Positions 38,121 through 45,620 of a DNA stretch of 64,000 bases are shown piece by piece. The position numbers and the translations under genes are program-made. How positions within the stretch are numbered: the stretch's first letter is position 1; each line of letters starts with the position of its first letter. The notes under the pieces were generated by a model, which was not told where the DNA came from, did not search any database, and saw nothing but the letters and a program-made list of their open reading frames with translations. This DNA is from Niabella sp. (lineage in GTDB: Bacteria > Bacteroidota > Bacteroidia > Chitinophagales > Chitinophagaceae). The stretch covers positions 1-64,000 of the forward strand of contig NZ_JASLGT010000016.1 of NCBI RefSeq assembly GCF_030150205.1. The letters run 5' to 3'.

Positions 38121-38612
38121 ATGCTTCGCTTATTACTTATATGCTCATTATTTGTTTTCCCCTCTTTTCAATATGGTAATAACAATAGTTCGCAAGGAAA
38201 AAAAGAAAGAGGGTGGCTAATATTTAAAGAAAGCGGAGGTGTTCTTTTCGCTCAAGATTCTTTGCCAGAACGAATTAGAAGTGGGGCTTTTTTTAATAAG
38301 TATCAATATTTGAAGGGGATCGATGTTTCTAATAATGGGTCGATATATGAGTTTGAAAAGTATGCAACAACCTACGAAGCGATTTTTTGGGGAAATAAGA
38401 ATAAAGAAGATATAAAAATTTTACCGGTTCAAGTTGAAGTGTATAGCCGTAAAAAGTCTTTCGATCCTGAACAAAACGCATGGTCTTTTAAAAGAATAAA
38501 AGACTCCACAATTGTGTTATATAATTTCCCTGATACATTATATGTAAGCAATATTTGTCCTTACAAAAAGAAGACAGGTGATTGCTATGAAGCGCAGATC
38601 TGTTCAAAATAA
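38121..38612 (+). CDS. Exported immunity protein for the locus B metallopeptidase
   Basis: A 163-residue protein with a Sec signal peptide (LLLICSLFVFPSFQYG), starting 1 base after the toxin stop and followed by a strong terminator. Export fits a partner protease acting in the envelope. The gene at 39963 serves a homologous toxin and has a similar overall layout. No family recognised. Confidence 0.65.
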   Translation: MLRLLLICSLFVFPSFQYGNNNSSQGKKERGWLIFKESGGVLFAQDSLPERIRSGAFFNKYQYLKGIDVSNNGSIYEFEKYATTYEAIFWGNKNKEDIKILPVQVEVYSRKKSFDPEQNAWSFKRIKDSTIVLYNFPDTLYVSNICPYKKKTGDCYEAQICSK

Positions 38613-38630
38613 TGTTTAGTATAATCCAGG

Positions 38631-38665
38631 AATAGCAAAGCCCGGCGCAGCCGGGCTTTGCTATT
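38631..38665. terminator. Strong rho-independent terminator after RHS locus B
   Basis: A 16-bp perfect stem (AATAGCAAAGCCCGGC with its complement) and a GCA loop. It closes the locus B transcription unit. The cassettes downstream would therefore need their own promoters. Confidence 0.85.
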
Positions 38666-38697
38666 TTAAGAGAGTATTATTTTTACTTGTTCATCTT

Positions 38698-38810
38698 TCT
38701 GGCACGGGTCTGTAGCCGAGGTTCCCTCTTGCGCAGGTCTGTAGCATAGCCAGGTGCGATAGCCGACCTGGGCTATCCCATTACTTGTTTATCCGCTTCC
38801 TTTGATCTGG
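38698..38810 (+). repeat. Cassette-boundary repeats R5 fused to RHS core
   Basis: A partial copy (TCTGGCACGGGTCTGTAG at 38698) and a long copy (from 38727) with arms GCGCAGGTC and GACCTGGGC and the tail GCTTCCTTTGATCTGG ending at 38810. RHS core codons VIFENDVLQR begin six bases later. The junction is the same as at 1506-1511. Confidence 0.75.
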
Positions 38811-38815
38811 CGGCG

Positions 38816-39959
38816 GTGATCTTTGAAAACGATGTATTGCAGCGTGTAGCGATGGAAGAGGGCCGGTTCCGCTCCAATGGAACGGTCTTTACAGTAGACT
38901 ACTTCCTGAAGGATCATCTGGGGAATGTGCGGTCGATGATCAATGAGGATAAGACCTTGTTAGAGGAGACGCATTACTATCCGTTTGGCTTGACGATGAA
39001 GGGTATCTCTACCCAAGCGGCCACGGTATCTTTACAAAACAAGGAACTGTACAACGGTAAAGAGTTACAGAATGACTTGGAGCTGGATAGCTATGATTAT
39101 GGAGCACGAATGTATAATGCCCAGATAGGTCGTTGGTTTCAACCAGATCCCTCGAGCGAAAACTATCTTGGTACAACCCCCTACAATTATACACTTAATA
39201 ACCCTATTAGCTTATTTGACTTGGATGGAAAGGATGCCATTATAACTATTATGACAGATAAGAATGGAAGAATAATAATCAATGTAACTTCTACTATTTA
39301 TATAAGTCACGGCAGCGAGGAAGAAAGGGATGAGTATGCTAGTGAGGCTACTAAATTTTATCGGAATCAGAAAAATGCATATTTATTCCATAATAACGAC
39401 AAGAATATTAGTATTAATATAAACCTCACTTTCGAAAATATAGATAAACTTAAAGGAGGAAAGATTGGTGATGGAAACAATGAACTATCATTGGAGTATG
39501 TGCACTCCGGGAAAAGAGGTGGCAGATCACAGGTAAACGGCACTCCCATTCCAATACTCGGGGAGAATGGAGAGCGTACAGGGCGTTTTGAAGACGAATA
39601 TATTACTGGGAATTTTGGGTGGTTAAATCCTGAGAGTATGGGGACTAAAGGAACTACAACGATTCATGAGACATTCCATTTCCTGGGGGTTGTCCGATAG
39701 ATATATTGAGGGCGATAAAAGTGGGAAAGTAATTGGCGACGTTAAGCCTAGCGATATTATGGCTTATGGCGAATCCTGGTATAAACTTGGGCTTGGAATG
39801 AGTATGGGGCAGGGGCATTTTAAAAATTTTAAAAATTATATCTTGAATCCACCACAGAGACAGCAACAGGTTAATCAAAGTAAAGGTCAATTTATATTAA
39901 AATATCGTGTGGACGTTAAAAGTGTTGGACCATTAGAAAGACTTACGCTTAAGAATTAA
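38816..39959 (+). pseudogene. Orphan RHS tip O5, metallopeptidase, frameshifted
   Basis: Starts with core codons IFENDVLQRVAMEEGRFR and runs through RWFQPDPSSENYLG to a tip homologous to the locus B metallopeptidase. The active-site box HETFHFLG is intact, but a run of five G after it (39684-39690) causes a TAG at 39698. The other half continues in the frame ending 39959 (LSDRYIEGDKSG, then VNQSKGQFILKYRVDV). Removing one G restores HFLGLSDRY as in locus B. No signal peptide or shell is present. Confidence 0.8.
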
Positions 39960-39962
39960 AAG

Positions 39963-40424
39963 ATGAAAACAATAATCCTCGCTGGTATTGTCTATCTAAT
40001 CTGCTCTTGCGGTTTTAAGCAAAGCGGTACAAGAATAAATTCTGGATGGGTGATGATATATGGTGATTATATAATCTGCTTTCCTAAGAATGAGAATGAA
40101 CAAAATAAAGGAATATCTGATGATTTTTTCTTGAATAAAAAAAGAAAGGGACAAAAAGTTTCAGATATTAAGTATGTTGAATTGAAGAAAAGAGCATCTA
40201 AGTTTATTGTTCAGGCAACATATGGAATTGATTCTGTTTATATAACTCCAATCCTATTTGATATTGAAGAGTCGAAGGGGACGAAAGACGATTATAGTTC
40301 CGCAATTAGATCAATGGGTGAGGCAAATACAGGAGGGTTCCCTTTTTCGTATAATAATCGTGATTACTATTATGAATTTAATCGTGTAGATTCATTTCTG
40401 TATGTTAATCTGAGAGCTCGATAA
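39963..40424 (+). CDS. Lipoprotein immunity protein for O5
   Basis: A 153-residue lipoprotein (lipobox region GIVYLICSC) starting 3 bases after the toxin stop. The anchor places it in the envelope, matching a peptidase toxin. It differs strongly from the locus B immunity protein at 38121, although the two toxins are homologous, which suggests specific, non-exchangeable immunity. No family recognised. Confidence 0.65.
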   Translation: MKTIILAGIVYLICSCGFKQSGTRINSGWVMIYGDYIICFPKNENEQNKGISDDFFLNKKRKGQKVSDIKYVELKKRASKFIVQATYGIDSVYITPILFDIEESKGTKDDYSSAIRSMGEANTGGFPFSYNNRDYYYEFNRVDSFLYVNLRAR

Positions 40425-40734
40425 AATAAAAACAGGTGATTGCCATTTACCGTCATATTGATATTGCATTGATTTTTGATATAATTCAGGTGATAGCAGA
40501 AGGCAATATAAATTGGTCTCTGCTTGTGTAGGTTTGCCAGGTACAGTGCGATTGCGGACCTACGTAATGTTGTTACTGATTTGGCTCCGTCAATTTCGCC
40601 GAAGTATCTCTGGTTATCGACCTGCTGATATATAGCCAGCATACTCATTTCTGTAAGCTGATGAGCGGATAATAAGCTGCAAACAGCTACAACAGGCTTG
40701 GTGAATTTAACGATGGGATTTTGATCCGATAGAC
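40425..40734. other. Gap with a divergent boundary repeat
   Basis: No gene is seen. A divergent copy of the boundary repeat lies at 40528-40575 (separate entry). Confidence 0.45.
40528..40575 (+). repeat. Divergent cassette-boundary repeat R6
   Basis: Arms GTAGGT (40528-40533) and ACCTAC (40558-40563) keep perfect complementarity. The central bases CAGTGCGATTGC and the downstream GTTGTTACT match the other copies. The arm sequence differs from the main type (GCAGGT/ACCTGT). It follows the immunity gene 39963-40424 as expected. Confidence 0.5.
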
Positions 40735-41216
40735 GAATAAGAATGTTGACAATATCTATTATAATATTTTAAATTTGATAGAGCAAATTAGTATAACTGG
40801 TAAGGGTCCCGTAAGTTATCGGTTCGATGCTGTCGGCAATAAGCTACATAAAAAAGTGGTAGAAGGCGGTAATCAAAAGGTTACTGATTATGTGGGCAAC
40901 ATGACCTTTCCCTCCTGAACATACTATGACCGCATAAAGTTAACCGCGGAAAAAGACACTTGAGAAGGTCAATGAAAATCAACCGCGGAACGAGTCTGGC
41001 GAAATGGTTGATCCTAACACTGGAGAGCCATTGGTAGACGGTGAAACAGATTTGGGACATAAACCGGGGAATGAATGAAAAACATGACAGAAAATGCATA
41101 AAGAGAAAGGTAGTTCAAGGAAAGAAGTAATTGATGCTGAAAATGATCCTGACTTATATCAGTGGGAGGATCGAAGCAGCAATCGAGGTCACAAATATGA
41201 AAAAAAGAATGATTAA
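40735..41216 (+). pseudogene. Decayed RHS tip O6 with GH-E nuclease-like domain
   Basis: Starts with a diverged core segment (NILNLIEQISITGKGPVSY). The toxin remnant reads in pieces: MVDPNTGEPLVDGETDLGHK, then after frame changes RKEVIDAENDPDLYQWEDRS and NRGHKYEKKND, ending with the TAA at 41214. These are hallmarks of the GH-E subfamily of HNH/endonuclease VII-type toxins. Several stops and shifts show that it is inactive. It is followed 13 bases later by its immunity gene. Confidence 0.75.
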
Positions 41217-41229
41217 AAACCTGATTTAA

Positions 41230-41553
41230 ATGAGTAATAAGTTATTTAAGATAGAAAAAGAAAATATAAAAGAAGTTATTTCTCCCATTGGAGGATGTTA
41301 CGCTTCTGATATGATTACTGTTGAAGGTTTGCCCGTAAGATATATGTATCGTGAGGAAAAAAACTTTGAGAAAGATAGTGGTTGGCGCTTTTTAGCTGGA
41401 AATGAGTCGCAAGAGTATCTTGATGACCCTGAAAATTTAATGATTTACGATGTAAATACTATAGCAAATTATGACCCTGCTATTATCCCTTATTTAAGTG
41501 CTGAAATTGGATCGGAGTTTACAAGAGAGGGCGAGAAATTTAAAAGAGTGTAG
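41230..41553 (+). CDS. DUF2185-type immunity protein
   Basis: A 107-residue cytosolic protein with the DUF2185 pattern: GGCYASDMI, VRYMYREEKN, DSGWRFLAGNESQEYLDDPE, NTIANYDPAIIPYLSAEIG. This family is found as an immunity partner of nuclease tip toxins. The gene is intact although the nuclease before it is decayed, so it may protect against outside toxins (orphan immunity). Confidence 0.8.
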   Translation: MSNKLFKIEKENIKEVISPIGGCYASDMITVEGLPVRYMYREEKNFEKDSGWRFLAGNESQEYLDDPENLMIYDVNTIANYDPAIIPYLSAEIGSEFTREGEKFKRV

Positions 41554-41601
41554 AAATTTAATAGCATGAACTTGAGATGTGCTGGTAAGATTGTTTCTTC
41601 T

Positions 41602-41830
41602 TCTGGTATCGGTCTTTAGCTAAGTCGGGTGCCCCTCTAGCGCAGGTCTGTAGCAAGGCTGAGTGTGATCGCAGACCTGTGCCATTCCGTTACTTCTTAG
41701 CCGTTGATCTTATTGCCCTGTAATAGCTATTAGAAATACAACGTGTGATCTGCCGATGACTGCCTTCTATCGCAGGTCTGTAGCCAAGATTTGTGTGGAT
41801 GCCGACCTGTGTTGAAGTGTTACTTGATTC
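41602..41830 (+). repeat. Cassette-boundary repeats R7 and R8
   Basis: A degenerate copy at 41602 is followed by a good copy at 41636, whose arms GCGCAGGTCTG and CAGACCTGTGC form an 11-bp stem with one G-T pair. A third copy starts at 41766 with arms CGCAGGTC and GACCTGTG. The copies follow the DUF2185 gene and precede the O7 cassette. Between them lie 50-60 bases of unknown sequence. Confidence 0.7.
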
Positions 41831-41903
41831 CTATATTTGTGGCATCCGGCTTATGCGTCGGAACTTTCTGAACGAGTTGAGTGCATGGTGAGTTCAGCAT
41901 AAA

Positions 41904-42768
41904 ATGATCAATAATTTCTTAAATTTACAAGAACAAGTTACTGTTGCCGGTAAAGGAACAATCAGTTATCAGTGGCAAGGAGCAGCGGAAATTAGGGGGA
42001 GCAGATGGTGGGCAATACGATTATGGAGCTAGATTTTATGATCCGGTAATAGGAAGGTGGCATGTAGTTGATCCGTTAGGTGAAAAGATGCGCGGGCATA
42101 GCGTATACAATTATGCTTTTGATAACCCGATAAGATTTACAGATCCAGATGGAATGGATCCAGATGATATAATTATCAGAGGGAGCGCCTCTTTTCGCCA
42201 ACAAGCGTTTGCGGATTTACAAGGTTTATCAAGTATTCCGTTGGCTCTTTTAGCGAGTGGAAAGGTCGTAGAGGCAAGTTCATCAGAAACAAAAGTAAAC
42301 TATGTAAGTGTTAAGGGAACGCCTGAAGGAAATTATGTTTTAATTAATCCTGTGTCAAAACCGACAGGAACAGATGCGATTTCGGATCTCATAAAGTCTG
42401 ATAAAACCGTGATAATACAAGAGACTTCTGGTGGCAACACTACTGAGGCTAATGATCCAATCAAAATGTCCAATTCGGTGGGGACGGGCTCCGTGATAAA
42501 TTACAATCCCAATAACCCAGGAGTGGGAATTGTGAATGCCGACGGATCACAAGGCCGGCCAGCCAAAATAGGACTTGGGCACGAGGTGAGTCATGCGAGA
42601 CAAAATGCAATAGGACGAAATGACAGAACTAGAAACAGCAGAATGAGGGATCCGGATACTGGGGAAAGAGACCGTTTGAGTAACGAAGAGATACGAGCTA
42701 GAAGAGATGATTCTAAAATACGTCAAGAGAATGGTGTTATTAAACGGGCAGAACCTACCGCAAGATAA
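41904..42768 (+). pseudogene. Orphan RHS tip O7, M91-like peptidase
   Basis: The first part (LQEQVTVAGKGTISYQ) is a core segment in one frame. The open frame 41944-42768 contains YDYGARFYDPVIGRWHVVDPL and the tip. The join removes about 330 bases of core between the ISYQ and NGKEQ codons. The tip has GLGHEVSHARQ with a downstream EEIRARRDDSKIRQENG, a layout resembling M91-type zinc peptidases (NleD-like). The 274-residue tip frame is intact. The core is truncated and no secretion signal is present, so it is a reserve cassette. Confidence 0.7.
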
Positions 42769-42780
42769 AAATTTATACTT

Positions 42781-43416
42781 ATGAAGATCTCATTGTTTTA
42801 TTTCTTGTTGCTTCTTTCACTTAGTGATTGTTCTACAATATCGAAAAAAAAGAAAGAAAAAGCATCATCTCCCATCTTTGTGAATAATTGTGAAAAAGTA
42901 AATATCGATAGTTTTTTTGCAAAATGGAATATAGCAACAATGCGATCTATTGAGTCAAATGTTAAGTATAATACTGACACTTTGCTGTCCAAGTATTGTA
43001 AAGCACTTGCTGGGAATTTTATGGCAATGAATGATTTAAATCAAATAGCTGAAATTAACCGTTCATCCATTCGTTATTTATTTTTAGAGCAGATTAACTC
43101 AGAAGGACATCTATGTCCTCCGTTATACATTGTCGAAGCCGGATCTGAAGGCGAACAGGTGATTTTAAAAAATTTTCTTGTTTTTGGCAACGAAAAATTT
43201 GCTGATAGCATCTGTTGCTATACTTATGTTAACAGGAAATGGATTAAAACAAAAACGAATGTTGGAGCCAATTTTTCCTTCCAAAAAGAACAATTTGGTA
43301 AAGGACAGAATCCAAATGACGTAATAATAACAAGACTAGATTTCAGGTGGGATATTAAGCTATCTGAGTATTTTGTTTATAATACTTTAAATATAAGCCC
43401 ATTGGTATGTGAGTAG
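42781..43416 (+). CDS. Lipoprotein immunity protein for O7
   Basis: A 211-residue protein with a lipoprotein-like signal (LLLLSLSDC), 12 bases after the toxin stop. The mature domain is hydrophilic with several Cys and no family recognised. Lipid anchoring again pairs a protease-type toxin with an envelope-located immunity protein. Confidence 0.6.
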   Translation: MKISLFYFLLLLSLSDCSTISKKKKEKASSPIFVNNCEKVNIDSFFAKWNIATMRSIESNVKYNTDTLLSKYCKALAGNFMAMNDLNQIAEINRSSIRYLFLEQINSEGHLCPPLYIVEAGSEGEQVILKNFLVFGNEKFADSICCYTYVNRKWIKTKTNVGANFSFQKEQFGKGQNPNDVIITRLDFRWDIKLSEYFVYNTLNISPLVCE

Positions 43417-43502
43417 ATGATGTGCAATATCTGCGAGTGACTGATACTGATGTGCAGATTACTTGTATGTTAACAGTACGATATCTCGCAAAAGATGATA
43501 TG

Positions 43503-44435
43503 AGTTATAGCTATGAATATTTCCTGATCGATCATTCGGGGAAAATTTGAATTGTTCATAATGATACGAATTCTCTAATTCAGAGAACTGACTTTATGCC
43601 ATTTGGGATGGAGGTGACACGAGATGGATATAACCCCAATAAATACCTGTACAATGGCCAGGAAAAGCAAGATGAGCTAAACTTGTATGACTATGGGCGA
43701 GATTTTATGATCCGGTTATTGGGTGGCACATAGTGGATCCGCTTTCTGAAAAGATGCGTAGGTATAGTGTTTATAACTATGCATTTAATAATCCGATAAG
43801 ATTTATAGATCCGGATGGAATGGTTCCGGGTGATTTTGTAAATGAAGAAGGGGAGCTTGTTGGGGCAGATGGAAAAAACGACGGTAAAGTATATGTGGTT
43901 AAAACAACAAGCAGGAATTTCGATAGTGGCGCTCCGTCAGCAGGGATTTCTAAGAAAGAAGCTCGTGAAACAGAAAAGTTTATAAAGATAATTCAGGTAA
44001 TACAAAGGCATTTGAGACAAATGATATTGCCTATCGAAATGGCCCTGTATCAAATCCGTTAACTAGCGGTCGGGCGTCTATTGACATTGCTTATACCGAG
44101 GGACAATCAAGGTTTCATTCTCATCCGAGTGGGAAAGAACAGAGTCGTCTGCAAACACAAACGCAACAGGTTCGGTAACGAGTATGGGGACATCGACTAC
44201 AGTTAAGTTTCAAACTGCTCCATCAAATATTGGCGGTTATATCCAGAACAGTAGTAAGGTCGTGAATTCTGTTTTTTCTCGAAGAAACGGAATTGTGTAT
44301 ATTTATAGCAATACAGGAGTACTTACGACTATTCCTCAAAAGAATTTTGTTAAATTTAAAGCAAAAAATGAGGAGGGCTATTTTCTTGATGCTTTTTTTG
44401 ATGGCCTTCAACAGCTACGCTCAGAACCGGAATGA
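43503..44435 (+). pseudogene. Decayed RHS tip O8, JAB/MPN-like peptidase
   Basis: Core pieces SYSYEYFLIDHSG and TDFMPFGMEV, then DGYNPNKYLYNGQEKQ, NYAFNNPIRFIDPDGM and a tip. The tip contains RFHSHPSG, the His-x-His...Ser part of JAB/MPN metallopeptidases, and ends VFSRRNGIVYIYSNTGVLTT. Stop codons and frame changes occur at about 43551, 43720, 43985 and 44135. It is therefore broken in at least four places. Confidence 0.7.
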
Positions 44436-44841
44436 ATATAAAGTTGTGATAGATTCAGCCATTAATATAAAACTTAAAACAACGGCGGTACAGTTGAGTC
44501 GTCAGGATAAAGGAATGGCCTCGTCTAATGACTATTATTTAATCGATCAAGATAATAGAGCGCTATATTACTCATCATTGACACCCAATGGCATAAATTT
44601 AAAGTACATGGATGTTTATAATCCCAAAAATAAGAAAATCTTGAGGAAAGGAATTGCGGCGTGGAAAGTAATTGGCTCTTTAAATGGAAATAAATTTACT
44701 GTAACAATAATCGATTTCAAAATTACTTATGCGAAGCAAAACTATGATTTTTCGAACGGAGGGGGCTCTATGACACAGTTTCAATTTTCATGCAAAGAAA
44801 ATCGATGGCTTTTTTTAAACCAATCGGCATCAGGGCTATAA
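44368..44841 (+). CDS. Exported immunity protein for O8
   Basis: A 157-residue protein with a Sec signal peptide (IFLMLFLMAFNSYAQ). The start at 44368 is chosen because the signal begins there; the upstream part of the open frame is the toxin end in another frame. It overlaps the decayed toxin frame by 68 bases. No family recognised. Export fits a peptidase target outside the cytosol. Confidence 0.6.
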   Translation: MRRAIFLMLFLMAFNSYAQNRNEYKVVIDSAINIKLKTTAVQLSRQDKGMASSNDYYLIDQDNRALYYSSLTPNGINLKYMDVYNPKNKKILRKGIAAWKVIGSLNGNKFTVTIIDFKITYAKQNYDFSNGGGSMTQFQFSCKENRWLFLNQSASGL

Positions 44842-45043
44842 AATGTAATGTGTATTGTTTACGGCATTTTTGCATCTTCTTTATTTACAATTTGCTGAGC
44901 CTTTACAAAATGTATTGAATCTCACCCACTATACAGGAAGAACTCTTCGCGATACGTTTTTTCTTTGCCGGTATGATGGTGATCTAAACAGTTGAGACAA
45001 GGTTCCCAAATTGTAAATCAATTCATTGTAATTAAAGCCCTCC

Positions 45044-45107
45044 TCTGGCGCAGGTCTGTAGCAAGGCAAGGTGCAATCGCTGACTTGTGCTATTCCGCTC
45101 CTTCTGG
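45044..45107 (+). repeat. Cassette-boundary repeat R9
   Basis: Copy beginning TCTGGCGCAGGTCTGTAG with right arm GACTTGTGC. The arms pair with two G-T wobbles. It lies 200 bases after the O8 immunity gene. The tail differs from the other copies (CTCCTTCTGGCGG). Confidence 0.65.
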
Positions 45108-45120
45108 CGGAGGCGTTATA

Positions 45121-45264
45121 ATGTCAAAAACGGTAAAAGTATCTTCTGTTGTAAAAAGCCCCAGTCTTAAAAATGTTGTTTTGAAACAGTCGGGAAAAAT
45201 GGTGAACGAATCAGAAGTTTTATTGAAGGGAAAGGTGCGAAATGCTAATATAGAGCACTACTAA
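45121..45264 (+). pseudogene. Fragment of an unknown tip
   Basis: A 47-codon frame from ATG to TAA (SKTVKVSSVVKSPSLKNVVL, then KVRNANIEHY). It lies between a boundary repeat and a broken immunity-type frame, the usual place of a toxin tip. No family recognised. Confidence 0.35.
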
Positions 45265-45275
45265 ATATTTATAAT

Positions 45276-45504
45276 ATGGAATTGTTTCCAGATCTAAAGC
45301 CGAATGAAGTCGCTCTTCTTAGGGCAGAAAAAAAACAGGGCACGTTTTAGATGAGCGTTTTTTGTTAGCATTAAATGATAACCCAAAAGTGTATACTATA
45401 TTTGATTCATTCGATGAGGCTCGAATATTTGCGCAAGGAATTATGATATTGAGATCGTTATATATTCCAGTAACAATGAAGTCTTGTATTATTCAAACGA
45501 GTAA
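45276..45504 (+). pseudogene. Broken immunity-type gene
   Basis: Starts MELFPDLKPNEVALLRAEKK and shifts frame near 45340. It then reads LDERFLLALNDNPKVYTIFD and, after another shift, EIVIYSSNNEVLYYSNE with a TAA at 45502. Read as a decayed immunity gene without signal peptide. Family unknown. Confidence 0.4.
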
Positions 45505-45620
45505 TTTACTCACTTCTTGCAACTCTCTAATAATAGTATAGTTATTAAAAGCCCTTAAGGTTTTCATCCTAAAATAAAAGAACTAACTTAGCAAACCGTT
45601 AACAAGCCAAATGAAAAACT

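Larger units (their letters stand above)
44842..45620. other. Region between the last cassette and the UvrA-like gene
   Basis: Contains a boundary repeat (45044-45107), a 47-codon fragment (45121-45264) and a broken immunity-type frame (45276-45504), listed separately. No other gene is seen. Confidence 0.5.

Noticed and set aside
8322..44435. RHS proteins as T6SS effectors
   Set aside because: No VgrG, Hcp, PAAR, sheath or baseplate genes are seen in the window, and the shell proteins carry Sec-type leaders.
1304..45107. Boundary repeats as a CRISPR array
   Set aside because: The copies are kilobases apart, vary in length, lack uniform spacers and have no cas genes near them.
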